Assembly (NCBI RefSeq): GCF_001267925.1
Contig: NZ_CP011409.1
Span: 3,844,001 to 3,908,000 of the forward strand
From: Herbaspirillum hiltneri N3
Lineage (GTDB): Bacteria; Pseudomonadota; Gammaproteobacteria; Burkholderiales; Burkholderiaceae_D
Direction of reading: 5' to 3'
DNA: 64,000 nucleotides
Positions 27,756-38,900 of this stretch are shown one piece after another. The first letter of the stretch is position 1. The number at the start of each line of letters is the position of its first letter. Both the position numbers and the translations under genes were made by a program. A model generated the notes under the pieces. That model did no database searches. It was not told the DNA's origin and worked only from the letters and a program-made list of their open reading frames with translations.

Positions 27756-28214
27756 TTATGCGATCTCGGCGATCAGTTCGATCTCGACGCATGCGCCCAT
27801 CGGAATCTGCGCCACGCCGAAAGCCGAACGTGCGTGCTTGCCCTGCTCGCCGAACAATTCGCCGATCAGTTCGGAGGCGCCGTTGGTCACCAGATGCTGT
27901 TCCGTAAAATCGCCGGTCGAGTTGACCAGGCTCATCAGCTTGACGATGCGCTTGACCCGTGTGAGGTCGCCGCCGCAAGCCGCCTGCAATGTCGCCAGCA
28001 AATCAATCGCCACCGCGCGGGCCGCCAGCTTGCCCTGTTCCGTCGTGGTGTCCTTGCCGAGCTGGCCAACCCATACCTTGCCGTCCTTCTTGGCCAGGTG
28101 GCCGGACAGGAATACGGTGTTGCCGGTTTGCGCATACATGACATAGGCGGCGGCCGGTGCGGCCACGGCTGGCAATTCGATATTCAGGGCTTTGAGTTTT
28201 TCGTAGACGGACAT
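27756..28214 (-). CDS. RidA-family enamine/imine deaminase
   Basis: 152 residues from the ATG at 28212-28214 behind CAGGAGCA. RidA proteins hydrolyse reactive enamines and imines such as 2-aminoacrylate made by PLP dehydratases. The N-terminal TGNTVFLSGHLAKKDGK and the C-terminal ARSAFGVAQIPMGACVEIELIAE show the Arg and Glu family residues. The 152-residue length indicates the YjgF/YjgH-like longer subgroup. Placed between a threonine-dehydratase-like gene and an aminotransferase, both enamine/imine generators. Confidence 0.9.
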   Translation of the reverse strand: MSVYEKLKALNIELPAVAAPAAAYVMYAQTGNTVFLSGHLAKKDGKVWVGQLGKDTTTEQGKLAARAVAIDLLATLQAACGGDLTRVKRIVKLMSLVNSTGDFTEQHLVTNGASELIGELFGEQGKHARSAFGVAQIPMGACVEIELIAEIA

Positions 28215-28369
28215 GCGGTGCTCCTGTTTGCTGTGGCTGATCGCCGTCGTCAGCGTATTGACGTCCGGCAAGGCAGCACGTTTCGAAATGAAAACAATTA
28301 GTCCGCCATTATCGCAAATATCGCGACTTTGTGATGGAGAACATCGTGAAAAGCGTTGCCCGGATTGAA

Positions 28370-29272
28370 TTAGCGCCCGGTCAAGCCGGCCCCGACGACC
28401 GGGGCCCGACGGATCGCCATGCGCCGTCCAATTGCCACAACGGCAATAACTGCCGTCGCAAACAGCAAATGGCTCGCATCCAGGGTTTCGCCGACAATCA
28501 CCGCCGCTCCTACCAGCGTCATGAACGGCTGCAGCAACTGCACCTGGCCGACTCGCGCAATACCGCCCAGCGCCAGCCCCTTGTACCAGAAGAAAAATCC
28601 GATGAACATCGAGAAAAACGACACATAGGCAAACGACATCCACGCCTGCGGCGAAGCTTGGACGCCATAATGCATGCCAAGCCAGATCGTTACCGGCAAC
28701 ACCACCGGCATCGACAGCACCAGCGCCCAGCAAATCACCTGCTGGCCGCCCATGCTTTGCGACAAGCGACCGCCTTCGGCATAGCCCATCGCCGCCGCCA
28801 CCACCGCCGCGAACAGCGCGAAGTCGGCGGTATGGAAACTGCCGCCGCCCTGGCGCAAGGCAAAAGCGATCACGATGATGCTGCCGATCAGCGCCGAAAT
28901 CCAGAATCCGGCCGAAGGACGCTCGCCAAAGCGCAGTGCGCCGAACAAGGCTGTCGCCAGCGGCAGCAAGCCCACCACCACCGCGCCGTGCGAAGCCGGC
29001 ACGTAGTGCATGGCGATCGATGAGAACAAGGGAAACCCGACCACCACGCCCAGCGCAGTCACCAGCAGGCCGCGCAATTGCAATCGACTCGGAAGCCGCG
29101 CCTTCAGATGCCACAGCATGCCGATCGCGCATACTGCGGCCACCACCGCACGGCCGAATGCGACGAAGGCCGGATTCAGTTCGGCCACGGCAACGCGGGT
29201 GAACGGCAGCGTCAGGCTGAATATCGCCACCCCGATAAAACCCAGCCACATCCCTTTTGATTCGTTGTTCAT
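28370..29272 (-). CDS. DMT-superfamily (EamA) transporter
   Basis: 300 residues from the ATG at 29270-29272. Two EamA repeats of about five helices each (first starts MWLGFIGVAIFSLTLPF; second about residue 150). The conserved GLLPLATALFGAL and LLQPFMTLVGAAVIVGE segments close each half. EamA proteins often export amino acids or metabolites, in line with the LysE-type exporter gene immediately upstream (28 bases). Confidence 0.88.
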   Translation of the reverse strand: MNNESKGMWLGFIGVAIFSLTLPFTRVAVAELNPAFVAFGRAVVAAVCAIGMLWHLKARLPSRLQLRGLLVTALGVVVGFPLFSSIAMHYVPASHGAVVVGLLPLATALFGALRFGERPSAGFWISALIGSIIVIAFALRQGGGSFHTADFALFAAVVAAAMGYAEGGRLSQSMGGQQVICWALVLSMPVVLPVTIWLGMHYGVQASPQAWMSFAYVSFFSMFIGFFFWYKGLALGGIARVGQVQLLQPFMTLVGAAVIVGETLDASHLLFATAVIAVVAIGRRMAIRRAPVVGAGLTGR

Positions 29273-29300
29273 CAATGTCCCTGTGTGTTTATTTTTAGAA

Positions 29301-29891
29301 CTACAACCAGATCGCCAGCGCCGAATAAATGGTCAGCAACACCATCACCGTACTGAACACGGCGCGCCACAACGGCTGTGTCAGGTAGCGCCGCAACATT
29401 GCGCCGGCGCCGGCCCACACGCCGACGCACGGCAGATTGATGACGCCGAACACCAGGCAATAAATGGTGATGGCCAGCCACACCGGCTGCACCAGCGGCA
29501 GGAACGCGGACGCGCCCGTAACGGCCATCACCCAGGCCTTGGGATTGGCGAACTGAAACAGCGCCGCTCCCATGAACGACATCGGCCGCACGTGCGCGCC
29601 GTCATCCTGGCTGAAGCGCATGCTGCGCAATTTCCACGCAAGGTACAGCAAATAGCCGGAACCGGCGATCTTCAGCAGCACGTGAATGGCCGGCACGGCA
29701 ATCACCAGACTACCGATGCCGGCGGCGCAGATCGCCAGCAGCACCACGAAACCGAAGGTGATGCCGAGCATGTGCGGAATCGACCGCAGGAAACCGAACC
29801 ACACGCCCGACGAGGTCAGCATGATGTTGTTCGGCCCCGGCGTGATCGACGTGACGAAGGCAAACGAGGCCAGCGGCAACAAGGCTTCCAT
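29301..29891 (-). CDS. LysE-family amino-acid exporter
   Basis: 196 residues with five to six membrane helices. The LysE/RhtB signature TSITPGPNNIMLTSSGVWFG is at about 14-33 and QFANPKAWVMAVTGASAF at about 115. It exports an amino acid or derivative across the inner membrane. The start codon overlaps the DUF2917 stop (ATGA), so it is translationally coupled within the dehydratase operon. Confidence 0.9.
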   Translation of the reverse strand: MEALLPLASFAFVTSITPGPNNIMLTSSGVWFGFLRSIPHMLGITFGFVVLLAICAAGIGSLVIAVPAIHVLLKIAGSGYLLYLAWKLRSMRFSQDDGAHVRPMSFMGAALFQFANPKAWVMAVTGASAFLPLVQPVWLAITIYCLVFGVINLPCVGVWAGAGAMLRRYLTQPLWRAVFSTVMVLLTIYSALAIWL

Positions 29892-30247
29892 CAATGGCCT
29901 CCCTGACGGATGGCCGACTGCGAAAGCTGCGCCGGCCGCGCGAAGCCGCGCTGCCACAAGCTGCGCGCGGCAAGGCAGCGCGCCTTGAGCCACAATCCCG
30001 CACCGGGCTTGCTGCGATTTTCCATGAAGATCTCGCTGGCGATGACGGCCTCGACCACGACGGTGCGGCCCGGCTGCACGATCAGCGCATCGCCGGCATG
30101 CAGCCAGAAATCTTCGGGACGGCCCTCCTGGGTGACCCAGACATAGCCGCGCCGCACCAGCAGCAGGCGGCTGCGTTCGAACTTGCCCGAGGCCAGCGCG
30201 CCGGCGCCCAGGTGCAGATGATGATGTTCGCGCGTCAGTGCAGTCAT
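29891..30247 (-). CDS. DUF2917 protein
   Basis: 118 residues. The core LLLVRRGYVWVTQEGRPEDFWLHAGDAL (at about 28-55, quoted in part as RGYVWVTQEGRPEDFWLHAG) is the DUF2917 cupin-like signature. Overlaps the dehydratase stop and the LysE start by four bases each. Function unknown; coupling suggests a role with the dehydratase or exporter. Confidence 0.82.
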   Translation of the reverse strand: MTALTREHHHLHLGAGALASGKFERSRLLLVRRGYVWVTQEGRPEDFWLHAGDALIVQPGRTVVVEAVIASEIFMENRSKPGAGLWLKARCLAARSLWQRGFARPAQLSQSAIRQGGH

Positions 30248-31266
30248 GCCACCCTCCTTTGCTGATTGACGTCCGCCAGCTGCGCTTCCTGACCGGGGCG
30301 CGAGAGAATCTGCGCGAACATGTCGTGATCGACGTTGCCGCCCGACAGCGTCAGGCCGATGCGTTGTCCCTGCAGGCGATGGCGGATCTGCATCGCTGCG
30401 GCCAGCGCCGCAGCGCCTGCACCCTCGGCAACGTTGTGGGTGGCGGTGAAATACAGCTTCATCGCTGCGGCGACTTCGTCGTCGCTGACCGCAATCACTT
30501 CGTCAACTTCACTCAGGATCACTTCCAGCGACGCCTCATCCGGCACGCGGCAAGCCATGCCGTCGGCGATCACGGTCGTTACCGGCGATTCGATCTTGCT
30601 GCGGCCGTCGAACGACAGCTTGTAAGCCAGTGCATGCGCCGACACCACGCCGATGATGCGGGTGCGCACATTGAGCGCACGCCGCGCCGCAGCGGCGGCA
30701 CACACGCCGGAGCCCTGCCCGATCGGCACGAACAACACGTCGAGGTCGGGTTGCGCGCGCAGCAACTCCATCCAGTACGTCGCCACGCCGCTGACGAGGT
30801 CACGGTGGAACGAAGGAATCATGTGCAGTTGCTGCTGCTGCGCCAGCAGGGCGGCGTGCTCGCGGCTTTCCTGGAACTCTTGACCGAACTCCACCAGCTC
30901 GACGCCCAGGGCGCGCATGGCGGCGTTCTTTTCACGGCTATTGCCCTGCGGGACCACGATGGTGGCCGGGATACCGTAACGGCGTGCGGCGAAGCCGACC
31001 GACTGGCCGTGATTGCCGCGCGTAGCGGAAATCACGCCGCGCACCTGCTGCTGGCGCGGACGCTGCGCCAGGTTCTGCAGGTAGACCAGACCGCCGCGGA
31101 TCTTGAAGGCGCCAGTCGGCGTATGGTTCTCATGCTTGACCCAGGCCTCGGCGCCGAGCGCTTCGCTCAGCAGCGGCCACGCATATTGCGGCGTCGCCGG
31201 CATGGCGGCATACACAGCCTTGGCGGCTTGCTCGATCTCGGCATGCGTTGGCAACAAATGGGTCAT
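30244..31266 (-). CDS. Threonine/serine dehydratase-like PLP enzyme
   Basis: 340 residues from the ATG at 31264-31266 behind AGGAGAC. Fold type II PLP enzyme; the catalytic Lys is in HTPTGAFKIRGGLVYL at about 48-63, with SATRGNHGQSVGFAARR near 85, PIGQGSGVCAAAAARR near 180 and the closing LTLSGGNVDHD. It lacks a C-terminal ACT domain, so it is the short catabolic/biodegradative type or an ectoine-utilisation (EutB)-like dehydratase. Its enamine product would be a RidA substrate. First gene of the operon, divergent from the MocR regulator. Confidence 0.88.
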   Translation of the reverse strand: MTHLLPTHAEIEQAAKAVYAAMPATPQYAWPLLSEALGAEAWVKHENHTPTGAFKIRGGLVYLQNLAQRPRQQQVRGVISATRGNHGQSVGFAARRYGIPATIVVPQGNSREKNAAMRALGVELVEFGQEFQESREHAALLAQQQQLHMIPSFHRDLVSGVATYWMELLRAQPDLDVLFVPIGQGSGVCAAAAARRALNVRTRIIGVVSAHALAYKLSFDGRSKIESPVTTVIADGMACRVPDEASLEVILSEVDEVIAVSDDEVAAAMKLYFTATHNVAEGAGAAALAAAMQIRHRLQGQRIGLTLSGGNVDHDMFAQILSRPGQEAQLADVNQQRRVA

Positions 31267-31377
31267 GAAAGTCTCCTGTGTATGAATCTGCTTCTGGTCA
31301 ATTGAACAAGAGTCGGGGCCTGGCGATCTTCCTGATTGACGCCGCTCTTGACATGGGTCTATCCTAATCGACATCGC

Positions 31378-31394
31378 CAGTACAGTACCAGTAC
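31378..31394. promoter_or_regulatory. Candidate MocR-type operator: three CAGTAC repeats
   Basis: CAGTAC occurs at 31378-31383, 31383-31388 and 31389-31394 in the gap between the dehydratase operon and the divergent MocR regulator gene. MocR/GntR regulators typically bind direct repeats near their own genes, so these are good operator candidates. Confidence 0.5.
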
Positions 31395-31430
31395 ACTTAA
31401 CCAAATAACTGCTTACATTGTCACGGTAAA

Positions 31431-32945
31431 ATGACCAATACAGCCCGTATTAAAAGCCTGCCGCCCGCTGCGGTACCGACGACTTTGCCGCTGCTGTCGC
31501 GCGAGAGTGGCGATTCGCTGGTGGATCAGATCGTGCGCACGGTGCAGTCGCGCATCGACGATAAACTGTTGCGCACCGGCGCACGGATGCCGTCGATACG
31601 CCAGTTCGCCGATCTGCACGGCGTCTCGCGCTTTACCGTGGTGGAAGCCTACGACCGCCTGGTGGCGCAGGGTTTCCTTGAATCGCGGCGCGGCTCCGGT
31701 TTCTTCGTGCGCGAACGCTCGCCTGTTGCCAATCCGTCAATGACCGGTACAGTTTTATCGGCCGCCGGCCACAATCCGAGCGGTGACGGGACTCCCCAAC
31801 CGCAGCAGCTCGACGTGGTCTGGCTGGTGCGCAACATGTTCCGCCAGATGCCGGCGCAGAAAATGCCCGGCGGCGGCCTGCTGCCGCCCGACTGGCTGGA
31901 CGGCGACCTGATCGCCAACGGCCTGCGCGCGGTGGGCCGGCAGAACCAGTCGCTGCTGCTCAGCTACGGCACGCCGCAAGGCTTCCTGCCGCTGCGCCAG
32001 CAGTTGCAGCTGAAGCTGGCCGAGCTGGAGATTTCCGCCGCACCCGAACAGATCCTGATGACCTCCGGCGTAACCCAGGGGCTGGATATCGTGGCGCGCC
32101 ATTTCTTGCGTCCCGGCGATGTGATCTTCGTCGACGATCCGGCCTGGTTCCTGATGTTCGGCTCGTTTGCCGCAATGGGCGCCAAGGTAGTCGGCATCCC
32201 GCGCCTGGCCGACGGCCCCGACATCGCCAAACTGGCCGAGCTGGCGGCGCTGCACAAGCCGCGCCTGTACGTCATCAACTCGGTGCTGCACAACCCCACC
32301 TCGACCTCGCTGTCGGCGGCCAAGGCGTTCCAGATCCTGCGCATCGCCGAAGAACATGACTTCACCATCGTCGAGGACGACATCTATTGCGACATGCATG
32401 CCGGCAATGCGGGAGCAGGCGCCGGCGGCCAGGCGGCCACGCGCATCGCGGCGCTGGACCAGCTGCACCGGGTGATCTATCTGGGGGGATTTTCCAAGAC
32501 CTTGTCGGCCAATCTGCGCGTGGGCTTCATCGCCACCTCGCCGGATCTGGCGCGCCATCTGGCCGACCGCAAGATGCTGTCAACGCTGACCACCACCGAA
32601 ATCGGCGAGCGCGTGGTCTACAAGATTCTGTCCGAAGGCCACTATCGCAAGCACACCGAACGGCTGCGCAACCGGCTCAACGGCGTACGCGACAAGGTGG
32701 TGCGGCAATTGGAAAGAGTCGGCCTGAGCACCGGCACCGCGACGTCCAACGGGATGTTCGTGTGGGCCGATGCCGGACGCGACACCAGCGTGCTGACCGA
32801 GAAGGCCATGGCACAGGGCTTCCTGCTGGCGCCGGGCAGCCTGTTCTCGCCGAATCAGCTGCCGTCCACCAAGATGCGCATCAACGTCGCCAGCATGACG
32901 GATCCGGCGATCTGGCGTTTTCTGGATGAAGAACTTGGACGCTGA
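31431..32945 (+). CDS. MocR-family regulator (GntR HTH fused to aminotransferase domain)
   Basis: 504 residues. N-terminal GntR-type winged HTH at about 25-95 (GARMPSIRQFADLHGVSRFTVVEAYDRL and RRGSGFFVRE). A linker is followed by an aminotransferase fold from about 135: LMTSGVTQGLDIVARHF, NSVLHNPTSTSLS, IVEDDIYCDMH and the PLP Lys in YLGGFSKTLSANLRVGF near 350. The domain probably senses PLP or amino-acid aldimines rather than catalysing transamination. Divergent from the dehydratase operon that it probably regulates. Confidence 0.92.
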   Translation: MTNTARIKSLPPAAVPTTLPLLSRESGDSLVDQIVRTVQSRIDDKLLRTGARMPSIRQFADLHGVSRFTVVEAYDRLVAQGFLESRRGSGFFVRERSPVANPSMTGTVLSAAGHNPSGDGTPQPQQLDVVWLVRNMFRQMPAQKMPGGGLLPPDWLDGDLIANGLRAVGRQNQSLLLSYGTPQGFLPLRQQLQLKLAELEISAAPEQILMTSGVTQGLDIVARHFLRPGDVIFVDDPAWFLMFGSFAAMGAKVVGIPRLADGPDIAKLAELAALHKPRLYVINSVLHNPTSTSLSAAKAFQILRIAEEHDFTIVEDDIYCDMHAGNAGAGAGGQAATRIAALDQLHRVIYLGGFSKTLSANLRVGFIATSPDLARHLADRKMLSTLTTTEIGERVVYKILSEGHYRKHTERLRNRLNGVRDKVVRQLERVGLSTGTATSNGMFVWADAGRDTSVLTEKAMAQGFLLAPGSLFSPNQLPSTKMRINVASMTDPAIWRFLDEELGR

Positions 32946-32948
32946 AAC

Positions 32949-32979
32949 TTCCGCTACCTGATCAATTCAGGTAGCGGAA
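32949..32979. terminator. Bidirectional hairpin terminator
   Basis: Stem TTCCGCTACCTGA / TCAGGTAGCGGAA (13 bp) with a five-base loop between the convergent MocR and adhesin genes. A-rich bases follow on the plus strand; no long U-tract is present. Confidence 0.7.
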
Positions 32980-32994
32980 AGGCGGAGAAATGGA

Positions 32995-35900
32995 TCAGGC
33001 CAGGTGAATCCGCGCAACTTCCACATTGGACGCGTTGTAAAACGCATAGTCCGTGGTGCCGGGGAAGTAGACATAGTGGTCCGAGCCGTTGGCCGCGATC
33101 TGCAAGCTCTCGCTACCGCTCATCTTGACCGTCAGAATGTGCGATGAGGCGCCGCTGGGCATGCCCATGCTGATGACATCGGCGGCCGTAATCACGATAT
33201 TGGTGCCGACGCCGCTGGTCATATCCAGGGTGGTGATGCCGGTGACCTTGTTGGCGAAATTGGCCAGGGTGATGGAACTGCCAAGATCGGCGAAGTGCAA
33301 GGTCGTCGTGCCGGCGGCGCCGTTGATGGTGGAGATGTTTGACAGCCCCGTGGTCTGGTTGACCATGTCGCTCTGCGCACCGAGCGAGCTATGCGAACCG
33401 GCACTGACGTTGATCGTATTGAGGCCGGTGCCGACCGCCACGCTGTTGGTCCCGCCATCCACCACATTGAAGACATCGGTGCCGCTCGCCGCCCCGCCGC
33501 CGCTGAACGCATTGGTGGTAGCCGTCCCTTTGGCCGTCAGGATATTGGCGTTGGCGTCGCCGGTCAGCGTGCTGTCGAGGAAGGCGCTGCCGGTCAGGTT
33601 TTCGATATTGGTGTAGGTGTCGCCATTGGCGTCGCCGCCGGTGCCCGCATGCGTACCGAGATTGGCGATGATGGCGCCGTTGGCGTTGGAGTATTCATAG
33701 CTGACGGTATCGCTGGTGCCGCCGGCGCCGTCGAACTTGTTGGCGATGCTGTCGCCGTAGAACGTGTCGTTGTAGCTGCTTCCGACCACGTTCTGGATAT
33801 TGCTGTAGGTATCGCCGGTAGAGAACGACACACCGCCGCCGGCTGCGGCATCCACGCCCGCCGAACCCGTGTGATGGAACAGATCGACCACCACGGCATT
33901 GCCGGAACGCGCATAGTTGACCGTATCACCGTTGGCGCCATGGCCGCTGCCCTCGAAGGCGTTGGCCGCGGAGCTGGCGAAGAAGACGTCGTCGAAATTA
34001 CTGCCGATCAGGTTGCTGATGCCGGTGAACTTGTCGCCTTGGGCGAACCCACCGCTAGTGCCCGCGCCCGTCGTGTTCGACAGGTCTACGGTAACGAGAG
34101 CGGTTGACGCCAGATAGCTCACGGTGTCGACGCCGCCGGCGCCGCCGTCGAAGCTGTTGGCCTGACCGTTGGCGACGAAGGTATCGTTGAAGCTGCTGCC
34201 GATCAGGTTGTCGATGAAACTGAGCTTGTCGCCTGCAGCATCACCGCCGCTGGTGCCGGTGCCGTCCGTCGCGTTCAGGTCGACGGTCACCCCGCTCGCC
34301 GAACCAGCGTAGCTGGCGAAGGTATTGGCGCGATTGGCCGTCACCCCGGTCAGGGTATCGCCGCCACCTCCGCCCGTCAGGATGGTCTTGTTGGCGCCGG
34401 CGCCGGTCAGCGTGTCGGCGAAGCCGCTGCCGATGACGTTTTCGATGCTGGTATACACATCGCCCTGTGCATGAAAATTCGCGCCGATGCCGGTGTTCAA
34501 ATTAACCGTTACGCCGCCATCGGAACTGGTGTAGCTCACCGTATCGAATCCGCCCCCGCCGTTCAGGTTGTTGGCCTGGTTGTTGGCGACGAAGATATCG
34601 TCGTTGCTGCTGCCGATCAGGTTGTCGATGAAGCTGAGTTTATCGCCGGCGGCATCGCCGCCGCTGGTGCCGCTGCCGTCGGTGGCATTCAGATTGACGG
34701 TCACCGCTGCGGATCCGGCATAGCTGGCATAGGTATTGGCGCGATTGGACGCCACCCCGGTCAGCGTATCGCCACCGCCGCCGCCGGTAAGCACCGTCGC
34801 CCCGGTCGCAGCGCCCGTCAGGAAGTCGGCCGCACTGCCGCCGATCACGTTTTCAATGCTGGTGTAGGTATCGCCGTCCGCAAAACCGCCGACGCCGGCC
34901 CCGCCGGAACTCAGATCGACCGTGACGGAAACCGTCGAGGCCGAATAACTGACCGTGTCGGAACCAAGACCGCCATCAAAATTGTTGGCCACGCCGTTGG
35001 CGATGAACGTGTCGTTACCGGAACTGCCGGTGATGTCCTGAATGTTGACGAAGCGATCGCCGGCCGCGTAGCCGCCGGACGTCCCGCTGCCGTTGGTAGA
35101 GTTCAGATCCACCGTGACAGCCGCATTGGATGCTGCATAGCTGACGCGGTTATGCGAGCCGGTCACGCTGACGCCACCGTCGAAATAGTTAGCGTCGGCA
35201 CTCGCCACGAAGGTATCGTCGTACTGGCTGCCGGTCAGGTCCTGGATGTTGATCAGCGTGTCGCCCTGGGCAAAGCCGCCGCTGGTGCCGGTACCGTCGG
35301 TCTTGGTCAGGTCCACCGTCACCGCCGATGTAGACGCTGCGTAGCTCACGGCATTGTGCGATCCCGCGGCGCTGACGCCACCGTCGAAATTATTGGCGGC
35401 GCTGCTCGCGACGAAGGTGTCGTTGTATTGGCTGCCGGTCACATCCTGGATATTGACGAACTTGTCGCCTTGTGCGAAACCGCCGCTGGTCCCGGTGCCG
35501 TCGGTCTTGGTCAGGTCCACCGTCACCGCCGCCGTAGATGCTGCATAACTGACGCGGTTGTGCGATCCCGTCACGCTGGTACCGCCATCGAAGTTGTTGG
35601 CGCTGCTGCTGGCCACAAAAGTGTCGTCGTACTGGCTGCCGGTCACATCCTGGATATTGATGAACTTGTCGCCCTGGGCGAAACCGCCGCTGGTGCCTGT
35701 GCCGTCGGTCTTGGTCAGGTCTACCGTCACCGCAGACGTCGATGCTGCATAGCTGACAAGGTTGTGCGATCCCGCCACGCTGACGCCGCCATCGAAGTTG
35801 TTGGCGTCGCTGCTGGCCACGAAGGTATCGTCGTACTGGCTGCCGGTCAGGTCCTGGATATTGATCAGTTTGTCGTTCTGCGCGAAACCACCGCTGGTGC

Positions 35901-38900
35901 CGGTGCCGTCGGTCTTCGTCAGATCGACCGTTACCGCCGCCGTCGATGCTGCATAGCTGACGCGATTATGCGATCCAGCCACGCTGGCGCCGCCGTCCAG
36001 ATAATTGGCGTCGCTGCTGGCCACGAAGGTGTCGTCGTACTGGCTGCCGGTCAGATCCTGAATGCGGACGAACCTGTCGCCCTGGGCAAAGCCGCCGCTG
36101 GTGCCGGTACCGTCGGTCTTGGTCAGGTCCACCGTCACTGCCGCCGTCGATGCCGCATAGCTCACACGATTGTGCGAAGTGCTGCTGCTGACACCGCCGT
36201 CGAAATAGTTGCCGTCGCTGCTGGCGATGAAGGTGTCATCGCCCGAACTTCCGGTCAGATCCTGAATGTTAACCAGCTTGTCACCCTGTGCAAAACCGCC
36301 GCTGGTGCCTGTGCCATCCGTCTTGGTCAGATCCACCGTCACTGCCGTCGCCGATGCTGCATAGCTCACGCGGTTATGAACCGATCCGCTGCCTCCGTCA
36401 AAATTATTGGCGTCGCTGCTGGCCACGAAGGTGTCGTCGTACTGGCTGCCGGTCAGGTCCTGGATGTTGATGAACTTGTCGCCCTGGGCGAAGCCGCCGC
36501 TGGTGCCGGTGCCGTCGGTCTTGGTCAGATCGATGGTTACCGCTGCCGTCGATGCGGCATAGCTGACGCGATTGTGCGATCCGGTAACACTGGCGCCGCC
36601 ATCGATGTTGTTGGCGTCGCTGCTGGCCACGAAGGTGTCGTCGTACTGGCTACCGGTCACATCCTGGATGTTGATGAACTTGTCGCCCTGGGCGAAGCCG
36701 CCGCTGGTGCCGGTGCCGTCGGTCTTGGTCAGATCGATGGTTACCGCTGCCGTCGATGCGGCATAGCTGACGCGATTGTGCGATCCGGTGACGCTGGCGC
36801 CGCCATCGAAGTTGTTGGCGTCACTGCTCGCCACGAAGGTGTCGTCGTACTGGCTACCGGTCAGGTCCTGAATGTTGATCAACGTGTCGCCCTGGGCGAA
36901 ACCGCCGCTGGTGCCGGTGCCGTCGGTCTTGGTCAGGTCCACCGTCACTGCCGACGTCGATGCCGCATAGCTGACGCGGTTATGCGATCCCGTCGCGCTG
37001 ATGCCGCCGTCGAAGTTGTTGGCGTCACTGCTCGCCACGAAGGTGTCGTCATACTGGCTGCCGGTCAGATCCTGGATGTTGACAAATTTATCGCCTTGGG
37101 CGAAACCGCCGCTGGTACCGGTGCCGTCGGTCTTGGTCAGGTCCACCGTCACGCCGGCGTCGGAGTATTTATAACTGACGCGGTTGTGCGAACCCGCCGC
37201 ACTCACGCCGCCGTCAAAGTAATTGGCGACATTGCTGGCGATGAACAGATCGTCGTACTGGCTGCCGGTCAGATCCTGGATGTTGACCAGTGTATCTCCC
37301 TGCGCAAAACCACCGCTGGTGCCGCTGCCGTCTGTCTGAGTCAGATCGACCGTCACTCCCGCCGCCGATGCCGCATAGCTGACGCGATTGTGGGCACATC
37401 CGGTACCGCCGTCAAAATTGTTGGCGGCGTTGCTCGCCACGAAGGTGTCGTCGTATTGGCTGCCCGTCAGATCCTGGATGTTGACGAACTTGTCACCCTG
37501 CGCGAAACCACCGCTGGTTCCGGTACCGTCGGTTTTAGTCAGATCGATCGTCACCGCCGCCGTTGACGACGTATAACTCACGCGGTTGTGCACGGTTCCC
37601 GTACCGCCGTCGAAGCTATTGACATCGCTGCTGGCAACAAACAAGTCGTCAAACGAGGAACCGATGACATTCTCGAGGTTCGCGTAGGTATCGCCTGTCG
37701 CATAGCCGTTGGCGCCCAGCCCGGTGACCAGGTTGACCGTGACGCCGGCATTGGAATACACATAGCTCACCGTATCCGAACCCTGCAAGCCGTCGAACAC
37801 GTTGGCCACCGACGAGGCGATAAAGGTATCGTCATTGGTCGAGCCGATGACGTTCTGGATATTGGCGTAGGTGTCGCCTGCTGCGAAGCCGTTGCTGCCC
37901 GCATTGTTCACGAGGTCGACCACCACGCCGATGCTGTCGCTGGCCTTGGCATAGCTGACCGTGTTGGTGCCGCCCAGGCCGTCGAAGCGGTTGGCCGCAC
38001 CGTTGGCGATGAACATGTCATCGGCTGTGCTGCCGATGATGTTCTGGATGTTCAGATATGTGTCGCCATTCGCATAGCCGCCGTTACCGCCGCCCAGCAC
38101 CAGGTCAATCGTCACGCCCGCATTGGAGGCGGCATAGCTGACGGTATTGGAGCCGGCGCCGCCGTCGAAATTGTTCGCGACATTGCTGGCCACAAAGGTA
38201 TCGTTGCCGGAACTGCCGGTCAGGTCCTGGACGTTGATCAGCTGGTCGCCGGCGGCATAGCCGCCGAACGTGCCGGTGCCGTCGGTGTAGTTCAGATCCA
38301 CCGTCACGCCGGCATTGGAATTCTCGTAGCTGACGCGGTTGTGAACGGATTGAAGACCGCCATCGAGCCTGTTGGCATCCGCACTGGCGATGAATATGTC
38401 GTCGTAAATGCTGCCGATCAGATTCTGGATGTTGACGTACGAGTCGCCGTTGGCGTAGGTGCTGCCGGTGCCGGTGCCGATGGTGTTGGTCAGGTCGACC
38501 GTCACGCCGCCCACCGACTTTTCATAACTCACGGTATTGACGCCGCCACCGCCGTCGAAACGGTTGTTGTCGGCGCTGGCGATGAACAGATCGTTGAAAT
38601 TGCTGCCGATGACGTTCTGGATATGCAGCAGCGTGTCGCCCTGAGCATAGCCGCCGCTGGCGCTGCCGTCGAACAGACTGACGACGACGCCCGCATTCGA
38701 CGAGGCGTAGCTGACCGTGTCCGAACCGCCCGAGCCGCCGTCGAAATGGTTGGCGCCCGCGCCCGAAACGAAGATGTCGCCCGACGAGCTGCCGACGATG
38801 TTCTGGATGTTGGTATACGTGTTGTTCTGCGCGTAACCGCCGCTGCCGGTCATGGTGACCATGTTGGCGATGATGCCGCCGGTCGACGCACCGTAGTTGA

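Noticed and set aside
34471..37566. Long plus-strand frame of about 1,030 codons
   Set aside because: It is the antisense of the adhesin repeats; repeated GC-rich coding DNA keeps a complementary frame open. No ribosome site or family resemblance.
35100..37580. CRISPR-like array from regular spacing
   Set aside because: Repeats are contiguous 204-bp coding units with no unique spacers and no cas genes nearby.
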